Source: JBAQMG01 sp049302575
GTDB taxonomy: Bacteria; Bacillota; Desulfitobacteriia; Desulfitobacteriales; Desulfitobacteriaceae
Assembly: GCA_049302575.1 (NCBI GenBank)
Contig: JBAQMG010000014.1
Location: 1-46,177 of the forward strand
Length of the DNA stretch: 46,177 nucleotides
Direction of reading: 5' to 3'
The first letter of the stretch is position 1, and each line of letters starts with the position of its first letter. Under the pieces are notes generated by a model that saw nothing but the letters and a program-made list of their open reading frames with translations, was not told the DNA's origin and ran no database searches. The translations under genes were made by a program, and so were the position numbers. Positions 17,977 through 28,102 of this stretch are shown here, piece by piece.

Positions 17977-20900
17977 GTGTTAGAACAAAGCATACTAAAT
18001 ACTGAGGAACTGAAACAACGAGCCCGTAACCTTGCTTTAGAAAATGTTGCTGTTTATCAGAAACGTGGAAATACACCTTTTCGCAAGTTGAAAACGATTG
18101 TTGATCAACTTGCAACTTATAGCCAAGAATTAGAGATAGATGAGTGTGCAGGGTTTCCTTTATTGCCAGCGATGGAATGGTTATTGGATCATGTTGATTT
18201 TCTCAAGGAACAGAACCTTTATGTAGAAAAGAATCTTCCACCGTTTTATTACAGGAGTTTACCTAAATTTGATACTGAATCTTCACAAACTCGTATTTCA
18301 GTGATTTTGCAAAACTTTTTGCAAAATATTGGCGGACAAGCTAGTCTAGCTATGCTCTGCGAGTACATACAAGCTTATCAAGAAGTTGCCACCTTAACGA
18401 TGGGTGAACTTTGGGCCATACCCTTACTTTTTCGTGTAAGCTTGCTTGAAGAAATTGGTGATCTTTTTGGAGAGGTTTATGAACGACACCAGGGACGAAT
18501 GCAGGCGGAAGAGTTGTTATTAAAGTGGGTTCCCTATCTTGCTGATCCGGATAAACTCAATGCTGAGATCGAGCGTACAACGAGCGATCTAAAAGTTTTC
18601 CCTCCGGTATTAGTCGTTTATTTAGTAGGCAGACTCCGCGACTATGGAGAAGAGGGAATCCCTGTCAGGCAATGGCTCGAACGTAAGGTAGGTATGCATA
18701 CGGAGGGTATTGAAAAACTAATCGGCCATGAACACCATTTGCAAGCACATTATCGGGTCACTGCAGGAAACCTGATTAGTAGTTTGCATGATGTATCCCG
18801 TTGGATCTGGGCTGAAAATTTTGAGTCTTTGAGTGTAGTGGAAAAAATGTTACGCCAAGATCCAGGAGGAATTTACCCTTTAATGGATTTTGCTAGTCGG
18901 GATCATTTAAGACATGCTGTTGAAAATTTAGCTCAGAAGCTCAAAGTTCAAGAAAGTTTAATAGCCCAAACCGCAGTGTCGTTAGCGAGTAAAGTTTCTG
19001 CGGATATCCTTTGTGAAAAAGTTCCTTACAATCATGTTGGATATTATCTGCTTGATCAAGGTGAAGATGAACTTTACCAAGTGTTAAAGGTGCGGCGCAA
19101 ACTGTGGCAGCAACCTTTACATTTGTTAAAAAGACATCCAACTTTTACCTTTATGACCCCTTTTGCGATTTTTACAAGCGTCACTTTGGCAGTATTCTGG
19201 AAGATTATTGGGGGATTCTGGAGTTTAAATGCCTGGGAAACCATTGCTTTTAGCATAGCCTTAAGTGTTCCGGCTAGTGAGTGGAGCTTAACAATCGTCA
19301 ATACCCTTATCCATCGTTTTTTTCCACCACAACCTTTGCCACGTCTAGAGTTTAAACAGGGGGTTACCCCAGATGCCGCAACGCTGGTAATTATTCCTAC
19401 GTTTTTATCTAATGAAACTGAAGTTGCTGAGTTGTTGCGTCGTTTAGAGGTTCATCATTTAGCAAACCAGGACCCCCAAATTCATTTTGCAATCTTAGGT
19501 GATTTTCGTGATGCCAGTGAGGAAACCTTACCTGAAGATAATAAAGTATTACTTTCAGCGCGTAAGACGTTAGAAAACTTAAATAATAAATATCCCTGTA
19601 TGGAGGGTTCAACGTTTTATCTATTAGTGCGCAAACGCCAGTGGAATCCTCAAGAAGGGGTTTGGATGGGGTGGGAACGTAAACGGGGTAAGTTAACTGA
19701 ATTTAATGCTTTGTTACTGGGAAAACAGAATACCAGTTATACAGATGTGCTAGGGGATCCAGCAATTTTTCCAAAAATACGTTATATAATCACGTTGGAT
19801 TCGGATACAGATTTACCAAGGGATGCAGCGAGACGTTTGATTGGGACAATGGCTCACCCACTTAATATTCCAGTGCTTAATACTGATCAGACGCGAGTAA
19901 TTCGTGGGTATGGCTTGTTACAACCAAGAATTTTGGTTAAGCATGAGAGCCTATATCGCTCACGCTTAGCTCTTTGGTTTGCGGGGATCACGGGGATTGA
20001 TCCTTATACATTTGCTATTTCGGATCCTTATCAGGATTTATTCGGTCGAGGAATTTTTACAGGTAAGGGTATTTATGACTTAAAGGTCTTTGACAAAATA
20101 CTCAGCCATCGTTTCCCTGATAATACTGTTTTGAGCCATGACTTACTTGAGGGCAGTTTTTTACGAGCTGGTTTGGTTACAGATATTGAACTATTTGACG
20201 ATTTCCCGCCCAATTACTATTCCTATCTTCAACGCCTGCATCGTTGGGTACGTGGTGATTGGCAACTGTTGCGTTGGTTTTCGCCTTTCGTACGTAATCG
20301 TAGGGGCACTAGACTTTGGGTTGATCTTCCGCTGATTACGCGCTGGCAAATGTTCGATAATTTGCGGCGTAGTTTGCTGGCGCCGGTCTTATTAACTTTA
20401 TTGATTTTTGGTCTTCTAGGCCTACCAGGTCGGGATTTGAGCTGGGTAGCTATTGTCGTGGCAACTTTGGGGATTCCTTTTATAATACATTTTCTGAATA
20501 GTTTCAAAAATAACTTAAAGTGGCGTTGGAGGTGGCGAAATGCTCTGGGGGTTCTGGGGCAAATTGCTGTCACGACTTTAATGCTTCCTTTTCAAAGTAT
20601 GATTTTGCTTGATGCCATCGTTAGAACAATTTATCGATTGGTTATTTCCAAAAAACACTTGTTAGAGTGGGTTACTGCTGCAGATACTGAACGACAGACA
20701 CCTAAGACAATCTGGGCGTTTATTCTTCGCCTTAGTAAGGGATATCTTTTTGTTCTACTCTTATTACTTGGAGCACTATTTTCTGATCGAGCCGCCATAA
20801 GGTTGAGTTTCGCGGTGAGCATTCTATGGCTGAGCGGCCCATTTTTAGCCTATTGGCTAAGTCAACCACAGTTGGATAGAAAGAAAGCAATCACTTCGGA

Positions 20901-23900
20901 AGATCGGAGTTACTTGCGCGCCTTGGCTTACGATACCTGGCGTTTTTTTGAAACGGTTGTGGTCGAAGAGGACCATTGGCTTCCGCCGGATAATCTACAG
21001 ATCGATCCACCTAACGGTGTAGCTCATCGAACCTCACCCACAAATATCGGGTTGCTTTTGGCTTCTACCCTAGTGGCTCGTGATTTAGGGTATTTAACGA
21101 CTACCGAAATGCTTGAGCGGCTAGAGCATGCCATGGATACACTGGAAAAATTACCGCGCTGGCAGGGACATTTTTATAACTGGTATGATACCCGCACGTT
21201 GGAGGCACTTCTGCCCCTTTATGTCTCGACGGTGGATAGCGGCAATATGGTCGCTTACCTAATAGCGGTAAAACAAGGGGTCAAGGAATGGCAAAACAAC
21301 TCACTGATTGATCAAGTAACGATCTTAGGAATGTTAGATCGGATTATAAAAGAGGAAAAGGAAAACAAGCTTAGTTTGGAATTAAGGGTTTGGAAAAAAC
21401 AGCTTGAGGAGTTGGCCCGAGCACAGAATTTATCTCTCCTTAGTTGGTATCGTCTACTTCAAGAGGCTAAGGTCGAGCTGTTTCCAGACCTGATTAAACA
21501 AAGAGTCGAACTTGCTCTCCAGGAACTGAAGGAGTTAATACCTAGTTTAGACCTTCTGGAGCGGATGAGTAAGCAGGATTTAGTGGCTTTAAAGGGTCTT
21601 GGGATAAAGGAAAGTGTTTTGCAGGGATATTCTGAAGTTGCCGGAGCTCAAGAAAGCGCGGCTAATGCAGGGTCGCTGTGGGAAGGTGTTCGAACCTTAC
21701 CGGAGGTCTTGAAGCTTTCGACGGACAGTTTGAGTATTGCTAAGGAGCTCACTGGTGATTTTGCTCTGCTTTGGCAGGAGGGTTTAGAGAAAGGTATTGC
21801 TAATCTTACTAAACTTTTCGCAAGGGTCGAAAAACTCCAAAACCGTCTAGAAACTATGACCAAGGAACCGGATTTCCGACCGCTGTATGACGAAAAAGTC
21901 AGGTTTATGGCCATAGGCTATAATGTTTCCAGTCAACAACGGGATAATTCTTACTATGATTTAATGGCTTCCGAAGCTAGACAGGCTAGTTTTTTGGGGA
22001 TTGCTCTGGGGCAACTTCCGACTGAACATTGGTTTGCTTTAGGACGTACTCTAACTAAGGTCGGACGGGATACAGCTTTATTATCTTGGACGGGTACGAT
22101 GTTCGAGTATCTTATGCCTTTATTGTTAATGAATAGCTTTAGGGATACTCTTTTGGATGAAACGTACAAGGCTGTGGTAAAAAAGCAAATTTCTTATGCT
22201 ACAAAATTAGGCTTGCCTTGGGGAATTTCAGAGTCAGGTTTCTATGCTTTTGATTTTCAAATGAATTATCAGTATCAGGCTTTTGGGGTGCCATTTTTAG
22301 GACTTAAACGTGGTTTGGGTCATGAGCGTGTTATTGCTCCGTATGCCACAGTGTTAGCCTCCTTAGTAGACTATCCAGCGGCCCTTAAAAACCTGAAGGT
22401 TCTGGAGGGGTTAGGGGCGAGGGGAGATTATGGTTTTTTTGAAGCGCTGGATTTTACACTGGAGCGTTTACCCAAAACCAAGCAGAACTTACGGATCAAG
22501 AGCTTTATGGCTCATCATCAGGGGATGAGTTTTGTGGCACTAAGTAATTTACTGCTTGAGCGTCCTTTAAGTAGGCGTTTTCATGCTGAACCCTGTGTTC
22601 AGGCGACAGAACTGTTATTGCAGGAAAGGGTCTCTCAAAATCCTGTGGTGCTTAACCGTCAGAAATGGTCCGAACCCAAACCACCTCGAATCAGAGATAC
22701 GCAAGAGTTTGCCCGGCATTTTTACAACGCCGATACTCCAATGCCTGAGGCTAGAATTCTTTCTAATGGTCGTTATGTTGTGATGCTTACGAACAGTGGC
22801 GGAGGGTTTAGCCGTTTCGGAGATTTAGCTTTATCCCGTTGGCGGGAGGATCCAGTAGGGGATCCCTGGGGAAGTTTCTTTTATATTCGGGATGTTGGGG
22901 AAAACAAACTTTGGTCGGCTACCTACCAACCTTGTTATGTGCAAGCGGACGGTGATATGAGATTCAGCTTAGAAAAGGTTATTTATACTAGAACGAACGG
23001 TGACATTCTTACGGTGACTGAGATTTCAGTTTCTCCAGAATGGGATGCGGAAATTCGCGTAATTACTCTTACAAACCAAGGGGAAGAAACTCACTTGTTA
23101 GAGGTAACGAGTTATTTCGAAGTGGTTTTAGCTTCTCAGGCTGCTGATGATGCCCATCCTGCGTTTAACAAACTTTTTGTGCAGACAGACTTTTCTGCTC
23201 AGCCGGAAGCGTTATTAGCTCAGCGGCGGGGACGGACGCCGGAAGAACACTTTCCTTGGTTGGCTCACGCTGTGAGTGTTGAAGGGAAAACAATGGGGTC
23301 TTTAGAGTATGAAACGGATCGGGCACTGTTTCTTGGTCGGGGCCATTCTTATGCTCGTCCTCAGGCAGTCGTGGAAAATCAACGCCTTTCTGGAAAGCTT
23401 GGTGCCGTGCTTGATCCGATTCTATCGTTGCGGAGGCGGGTAGAGATTCCTCCTGGAGGTACAGTTCGTCTCACGTTTGTAACGGGTGTTGCGGAGACGA
23501 GAGCACAGGTTTTGAATATGGTTCAGAATCTTTCTTCACCTCATCAAGTTGAACGAACTTTCCAATTAGCCTGGACAAGGAGCAGAATTGAACTGAGATA
23601 CTTGAATCTGACGACGCGGCAAGCGGATATTTATCAGTGGATGCTTTCGCAAATTTTTTATTTTAACCCGTTGAGGATGACACAAACTCAAAGTATTTTG
23701 CATAACCGCAAGGGACAATCGGCGTTGTGGAGCTATGGGATATCCGGAGATGTACCGCTGGTGCTCATCCATATCTCGGAATTGGAAAATCTTGATTTAA
23801 TAAGATTCATTCTTCTTGCTCATGAATATTGGCGTTTAAGAGGGCTTAAAGTCGACCTGCTGATTCTTAATGATTTTGCGGGTAGCTATGAGCAGCCACT

Positions 23901-26592
23901 TTCGGAGGCCTTAAGACATCTTGTATTTGCTAGTTCTGACCGTGATTTTCTGGATCGACCAGGTGGAGTTTTTATTCGTTCTTCTAATATCATGCCAGTT
24001 GAGGATAAAATTTTATTGGAAACAGTAGCGCGCCTTTCCTTGAATGCCGGGGGTGGAAGTTTGATAAAACAACTTTCAGTCCCTAAAGATGAGGGTGTTC
24101 TTCCGTCGGAATTAGTTCCACAAGCTCGTGCCTTGAACGTAGAGAGACAAAGTTCGTTTATTTGTGTCGAGGAGATAGATTTCTTTAATGGTTTTGGAGG
24201 ATTTGTTGCTGGGGGCGAAGAGTATGCCATTTATCTCAGGAATAATAAGTTAACGCCGGTTCCTTGGTCTAATATCTTAGCTAATCCCTTTTTCGGGAGT
24301 CAGATTTCTGAATCAGGAGCGGGTTATACTTGGGCAGAAAATAGTCGGGAGAATAAACTTACACCCTGGCATAATGATCCGGTGCTGGATCTCTCCGGAG
24401 AAGTATGCTACTTGCGGGATGATGAGAGTGGGGAATTTTGGTCACTGACTTGTTTTCCTATCCATGAGGAGGAACCCTATAATGTCTATCATGGCTGGGG
24501 TTATAGTCGCTTCGAGCATAATAGTCACGGAATTTCTCAAGCAGGGACAGTGTTTGTTCCTCTAAATGATCCCCTTAAGGTTTGGCAGATTTCACTAAGA
24601 AATCTTAATCAAGAGGTACGAAAGATTTCTCTTACTTACTATGTTGAGTGGGTTTTGGGCGTGCAAAGAGAAGAAAATGCTCCGTACATCGTCACCGAAA
24701 TGCACGAGAGCTCGGGAGCTTTGTTAGCTCGCAATATCTATCAGGAAGTATTCCCGGATAGGGAGGCTTTCCTTTGTGTTCAGACTGTTGGAGAAAAGCT
24801 CGAACGGACTTGGACTGGAGATCGGATAGAATTTTTAGGTCGCAATGGGACTTTGCAGAAACCAGCAGCTCTTTCAAGAGTGGCTATGACGAATTTTACT
24901 GGGGTTATCTACAATCCCTGTGGGGCAATCCAAGTGAAGCTAACTTTAGAACCTGGAGAAGAGAAACAGGTCTTGGTTCTTCTAGGCCAAGCGCGTTCGC
25001 GTGAAGACTTAAGCAATCTAACTTCAAAATATGCTCAGCCTTTGGAAGTAAATCAGGCTTTACAAGAGGTTAGGGATTTTTGGTCTAAACTTGTTAATAA
25101 GGTGCAGGTTTTTACCCCGGATAAAAGTATGAATCTTATCCTCAATGGGTGGTTGCTCTATCAAACCTTAAGTTGTCGGTTATGGGCCAGATCCGCTTTT
25201 TATCAAGCTGGGGGGGCTTATGGGTTTAGAGACCAACTGCAAGATGTGTTAGCACTCCTACACGCCTATCCAGAACTAACTAAAAAACAAATCCTTCTCC
25301 ACGCCGCACATCAATATCAAGCAGGAGATGTGCAGCACTGGTGGCATGAAGAGACAAAACGTGGGATACGCACCAAATTTTCCGATGATTTGTTGTGGTT
25401 GCCCTATTCTGTAATACGTTATCTGGAACATACACAGGATGAGGAAATATTGGATAGGGAAGTGCCCTTTCTGGAGGATCGCCCCTTGGGGTCGGATGAA
25501 GACGAACGTTACTCTGAAACGATAGTTTCTCAGGAGCTAGGTTCTTTATTCGAGCATTGCCTCCGAGCTATCGAACGTTCTTTGCATTTTGGTGCGCACG
25601 GTTTGCCCTTAATGGGGACGGGGGACTGGAACGATGGCATGAATCGGGTGGGGCGTGAAGGTAAAGGGGAGAGTGTCTGGTTGGGGTGGTTCTTATATAC
25701 TATCCTTGAAGGGTTTACTGAGGTTTGTCAACGTAGGAAAGCTGACGATATTGCGGAGCGTTATCGTCAAACTGCGCAAGAGTTAGCCAAGAATTTAAAT
25801 GAGCAGGCTTGGGACGGACAATGGTACCGTCGAGCCTATTTTGATAATGGACAACCGCTGGGGTCGATCAATAATCAAGAGTGTCAGATTGATGCTTTAG
25901 CTCAAGCTTGGGCAGTGATCTCCGGAGCTGCTCCCTCTCAAAGGGCTCTTCAAGCCATGCAGGCTGTGGACAGAGAATTGGTTTGGCGTGAGCATTCCTT
26001 AGTACGTCTCTTGACACCCCCGTTTGAAAATACTGAGCCCAGTCCGGGTTATATTCAAGGATATCCTCCCGGGGTGCGGGAAAATGGAGGGCAGTATACG
26101 CACGGAGTTATTTGGTGTATTATGGCTTGGGCTAAATTAGGTGAAGGCGAAAAGGCTTGGGAACTTTTTCAAATGATTAATCCCATCAATCACGCCCTAA
26201 CGCCAAGCGAAGTCGAGCGTTATAAAGTAGAACCCTATGTTATGGCCGCCGATGTATATGCCGCGGAACCTAATATCGGACGGGGCGGCTGGACGTGGTA
26301 CTCTGGAGCAGCGGGGTGGATGTATCAAGCTGGTCTAGAGTGGATTCTGGGTGTACAGCGGCGTGGGGAGCGTCTGTATTTGAAACCTTGTATTCCAAAG
26401 ACTTGGGGGGAATACTCTTTAACGTATCGGAATGGGCAAACAACCTATCAGATTGATGTGCAAAACCCGTTGCACAAGAATACAGGGGGAAGCAAGTTGG
26501 AGTTGGATGGGCGGGAATTAGAGATTATTTCTGAGCCGTATATTAGCTTAGTGGATGATGGCCAAGACCATGAGGTTAGGTTAGTCTTATAA
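17977..26592 (+). CDS. Cyclic beta-1,2-glucan synthase-like giant membrane protein (GT84-GH189-GH94)
   Basis: A 2871-aa NdvB/ChvB/Cgs-type protein, expected to polymerise UDP-glucose into beta-1,2-glucan, cyclise it and trim its length. In order: N-terminal 380 residues; membrane segments near 389-440; a processive glycosyltransferase domain with D608-S-D610-T-D612 and QRLHRWVRGDWQLL from Q752; membrane segments near 797-960; a GH189-like transglycosylase region near 1308-1540 (YNVSSQQRDNSYYDLMASEA, FMAHHQGMSFVAL); two beta-sandwich regions; and a C-terminal GH94 phosphorylase-type barrel with GDWNDGMN (probable acid D2553) and AAEPNIGRGGWTWYSG. GTG 17977 has GGAGG seven bases upstream. No export or modification genes are adjacent. 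Product chemistry is inferred from the family. Confidence 0.9.
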   Translation: MLEQSILNTEELKQRARNLALENVAVYQKRGNTPFRKLKTIVDQLATYSQELEIDECAGFPLLPAMEWLLDHVDFLKEQNLYVEKNLPPFYYRSLPKFDTESSQTRISVILQNFLQNIGGQASLAMLCEYIQAYQEVATLTMGELWAIPLLFRVSLLEEIGDLFGEVYERHQGRMQAEELLLKWVPYLADPDKLNAEIERTTSDLKVFPPVLVVYLVGRLRDYGEEGIPVRQWLERKVGMHTEGIEKLIGHEHHLQAHYRVTAGNLISSLHDVSRWIWAENFESLSVVEKMLRQDPGGIYPLMDFASRDHLRHAVENLAQKLKVQESLIAQTAVSLASKVSADILCEKVPYNHVGYYLLDQGEDELYQVLKVRRKLWQQPLHLLKRHPTFTFMTPFAIFTSVTLAVFWKIIGGFWSLNAWETIAFSIALSVPASEWSLTIVNTLIHRFFPPQPLPRLEFKQGVTPDAATLVIIPTFLSNETEVAELLRRLEVHHLANQDPQIHFAILGDFRDASEETLPEDNKVLLSARKTLENLNNKYPCMEGSTFYLLVRKRQWNPQEGVWMGWERKRGKLTEFNALLLGKQNTSYTDVLGDPAIFPKIRYIITLDSDTDLPRDAARRLIGTMAHPLNIPVLNTDQTRVIRGYGLLQPRILVKHESLYRSRLALWFAGITGIDPYTFAISDPYQDLFGRGIFTGKGIYDLKVFDKILSHRFPDNTVLSHDLLEGSFLRAGLVTDIELFDDFPPNYYSYLQRLHRWVRGDWQLLRWFSPFVRNRRGTRLWVDLPLITRWQMFDNLRRSLLAPVLLTLLIFGLLGLPGRDLSWVAIVVATLGIPFIIHFLNSFKNNLKWRWRWRNALGVLGQIAVTTLMLPFQSMILLDAIVRTIYRLVISKKHLLEWVTAADTERQTPKTIWAFILRLSKGYLFVLLLLLGALFSDRAAIRLSFAVSILWLSGPFLAYWLSQPQLDRKKAITSEDRSYLRALAYDTWRFFETVVVEEDHWLPPDNLQIDPPNGVAHRTSPTNIGLLLASTLVARDLGYLTTTEMLERLEHAMDTLEKLPRWQGHFYNWYDTRTLEALLPLYVSTVDSGNMVAYLIAVKQGVKEWQNNSLIDQVTILGMLDRIIKEEKENKLSLELRVWKKQLEELARAQNLSLLSWYRLLQEAKVELFPDLIKQRVELALQELKELIPSLDLLERMSKQDLVALKGLGIKESVLQGYSEVAGAQESAANAGSLWEGVRTLPEVLKLSTDSLSIAKELTGDFALLWQEGLEKGIANLTKLFARVEKLQNRLETMTKEPDFRPLYDEKVRFMAIGYNVSSQQRDNSYYDLMASEARQASFLGIALGQLPTEHWFALGRTLTKVGRDTALLSWTGTMFEYLMPLLLMNSFRDTLLDETYKAVVKKQISYATKLGLPWGISESGFYAFDFQMNYQYQAFGVPFLGLKRGLGHERVIAPYATVLASLVDYPAALKNLKVLEGLGARGDYGFFEALDFTLERLPKTKQNLRIKSFMAHHQGMSFVALSNLLLERPLSRRFHAEPCVQATELLLQERVSQNPVVLNRQKWSEPKPPRIRDTQEFARHFYNADTPMPEARILSNGRYVVMLTNSGGGFSRFGDLALSRWREDPVGDPWGSFFYIRDVGENKLWSATYQPCYVQADGDMRFSLEKVIYTRTNGDILTVTEISVSPEWDAEIRVITLTNQGEETHLLEVTSYFEVVLASQAADDAHPAFNKLFVQTDFSAQPEALLAQRRGRTPEEHFPWLAHAVSVEGKTMGSLEYETDRALFLGRGHSYARPQAVVENQRLSGKLGAVLDPILSLRRRVEIPPGGTVRLTFVTGVAETRAQVLNMVQNLSSPHQVERTFQLAWTRSRIELRYLNLTTRQADIYQWMLSQIFYFNPLRMTQTQSILHNRKGQSALWSYGISGDVPLVLIHISELENLDLIRFILLAHEYWRLRGLKVDLLILNDFAGSYEQPLSEALRHLVFASSDRDFLDRPGGVFIRSSNIMPVEDKILLETVARLSLNAGGGSLIKQLSVPKDEGVLPSELVPQARALNVERQSSFICVEEIDFFNGFGGFVAGGEEYAIYLRNNKLTPVPWSNILANPFFGSQISESGAGYTWAENSRENKLTPWHNDPVLDLSGEVCYLRDDESGEFWSLTCFPIHEEEPYNVYHGWGYSRFEHNSHGISQAGTVFVPLNDPLKVWQISLRNLNQEVRKISLTYYVEWVLGVQREENAPYIVTEMHESSGALLARNIYQEVFPDREAFLCVQTVGEKLERTWTGDRIEFLGRNGTLQKPAALSRVAMTNFTGVIYNPCGAIQVKLTLEPGEEKQVLVLLGQARSREDLSNLTSKYAQPLEVNQALQEVRDFWSKLVNKVQVFTPDKSMNLILNGWLLYQTLSCRLWARSAFYQAGGAYGFRDQLQDVLALLHAYPELTKKQILLHAAHQYQAGDVQHWWHEETKRGIRTKFSDDLLWLPYSVIRYLEHTQDEEILDREVPFLEDRPLGSDEDERYSETIVSQELGSLFEHCLRAIERSLHFGAHGLPLMGTGDWNDGMNRVGREGKGESVWLGWFLYTILEGFTEVCQRRKADDIAERYRQTAQELAKNLNEQAWDGQWYRRAYFDNGQPLGSINNQECQIDALAQAWAVISGAAPSQRALQAMQAVDRELVWREHSLVRLLTPPFENTEPSPGYIQGYPPGVRENGGQYTHGVIWCIMAWAKLGEGEKAWELFQMINPINHALTPSEVERYKVEPYVMAADVYAAEPNIGRGGWTWYSGAAGWMYQAGLEWILGVQRRGERLYLKPCIPKTWGEYSLTYRNGQTTYQIDVQNPLHKNTGGSKLELDGRELEIISEPYISLVDDGQDHEVRLVL

Positions 26593-26662
26593 GGTATATA
26601 GTGAATTTTGCTGAATTCAGCTCCTGCTTATAAAAGTGGGAGACTACTTCTGGCACTTAGTT

Positions 26663-26704
26663 AAATAGAACCACAGGAAATGTTTTCTGTGGTTCTATTT
26701 TTTT
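26663..26704 (+). terminator. Terminator after the glucan synthase gene
   Basis: ATAGAACCACAG (26665-26676) pairs perfectly with CTGTGGTTCTAT (26687-26698), extendable by AA/TT on both sides, and runs into TTTTTTT. It separates the rodA unit from the M23 gene. Confidence 0.9.
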
Positions 26705-26835
26705 ACTTCAAGAATAAAGCTAACTAAGAACTAACGTGGGAAATAATGGGTAAGATAATATCTTCGTTTTCTAGTTGTGGGTGTTAAACGGTGAAAAGAT
26801 AATAAAATGCTAGATGATTGAGAGTGGGTTGAGAA

Positions 26836-27597
26836 ATGAATCCATATGAGCGTTGGGATGATTGGGAATGGGAGAGGGCTGCTCAGGAGGTAGGAAAAGA
26901 GAAGGGTATTAGTCCCCGTTGGAAACCGAGACATACTAAACCTAACCTTAAAGTAGGTGGGAGAGATTTTTTAAAGAAGTTAACTAATGGACAAAAAAGA
27001 GTGTTAATGGCAGCTCTAGCTTTTCTGACTTTGTTTTTTAGCGCGTATAGTCAAGATCCAATTTCTCAAGCGATTCATTCTGTTTATCGTAACGCCATGA
27101 ATGGGGTGAATTTGTACACTGCCATGAATGGTATGGCTAAGGAAGCCGTTGGTTTAGGTGGTTTGAAGCCGATCAGTGTCCCAGTTGATGTAACTATGCA
27201 GGGAAGATTTTTCCCGCCGGTTTCAGGGCCAGTGGTAGCAGGTTTTGGCGAGACTTCAAAGGACGAAAATGGGAAAAGCATAACTCATTATGGGATCGAT
27301 GTTGGAAGTGCTTTGGGAGTTGCGGTGGTTGCCCCTGATATTGGGGTCGTGACTTCTACAGGCATAGATCCTCAACTTGGTAAAATAGTTAAACTTGATC
27401 ATGGGGATGGTTGGACTTCAGTTTTAGGCAATCTTGGCGATGTAAATGTACAGAAAGGAAGGCGTGTTCAAAAAGGCGAGGTTATAGGGACAGTTGGTTT
27501 GTCGGCGCCACTTAAAAAGCCGTGGCTGCACTTTGAAGTGCGTAAGAATAATCAAGCGGTTAATCCGATGCCCTATATTTTTAAGCAGAAGACGTAG
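26836..27597 (+). CDS. SpoIVFA-like membrane protein with degenerate M23 (LytM) domain
   Basis: 253 aa. Charged N-terminus (rich in W, E, R, K), one membrane span near residues 56-72, then an M23/LytM fold from about 125 to 245. The first metal motif is intact (H151-YGI-D155), but the second, normally HxH, reads W230-L-H232, so zinc peptidase activity is doubtful. SpoIVFA and SpoIIQ, sporulation proteins with inactive LytM domains, show the same kind of loss; SpoIVFA also sits downstream of min genes in Bacillus. I favour a SpoIVFA-type role holding or inhibiting the SpoIVFB protease, but no spoIVFB follows here. A plain wall-binding M23 protein is the alternative. Confidence 0.7.
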   Translation: MNPYERWDDWEWERAAQEVGKEKGISPRWKPRHTKPNLKVGGRDFLKKLTNGQKRVLMAALAFLTLFFSAYSQDPISQAIHSVYRNAMNGVNLYTAMNGMAKEAVGLGGLKPISVPVDVTMQGRFFPPVSGPVVAGFGETSKDENGKSITHYGIDVGSALGVAVVAPDIGVVTSTGIDPQLGKIVKLDHGDGWTSVLGNLGDVNVQKGRRVQKGEVIGTVGLSAPLKKPWLHFEVRKNNQAVNPMPYIFKQKT

Positions 27598-28102
27598 GGT
27601 AAATCACTCTTGCACGTACGCATGCACTCCATTTGCTACTCCCTTGATGCTAAGGCTAATATCCACTCGGCTTATGTTTATATCTCCAGCTTGTCTCGTG
27701 GCATAAGTCATCCTACGTCGGTAGTTTTCGTATTGGGTTAGCGACTTCGGCGATACTCATCCTACGGGCGAATGTCTTCTTCAGGTGGTTTGCCCTTCGG
27801 CATTAGTCTCCACTGGAGACTATCGTCACCAGAGACTAATGTGCCAAAACCTCTGGGCTTTACATTAATGAACGCCGTTTTTTTGCCATCCGACACCTTG
27901 CCATCCATGGCGGTGTTCTAACCTCGAACATCCTTGTTCGAGTCATGGCGGAGGCTAATCAGAACATCCATGTTCAAGCCATGGACAAGTCCCAATGTCG
28001 TGCTTAACGCCTTATCGTCTGCACTCGCTTACGCAAATTCGCGACAATGCTCACTCTGCAATATTGGCTTAATACGTGGTAAACTAAGTCTGAAAGGATG
28101 TT
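27598..28102. other. 505-base hairpin-rich non-coding segment between the M23 gene and tgt
   Basis: No credible gene on either strand. It is packed with inverted repeats: CATTAGTCTC/GAGACTAATG (27801-27810/27832-27841) around GGAGACTATCGTCACC (27815-27830), CTCGAACA-TCCT-TGTTCGAG (27923-27942), and GAACA-TCCA-TGTTC (27962-27975), with CCATGG repeats near 27905 and 27980. The shared GGAGACTATCGTCACC block also occurs at 16547-16562. It marks the change from min/spoIVF gene order to the tgt-sec order. No T-box or preQ1 signature was recognised. Confidence 0.65.

Noticed and set aside
27598..28102. T-box or preQ1 riboswitch controlling tgt
   Set aside because: No T-box consensus or preQ1 pseudoknot pattern was recognised; the structure is repeated hairpins shared with other gaps.
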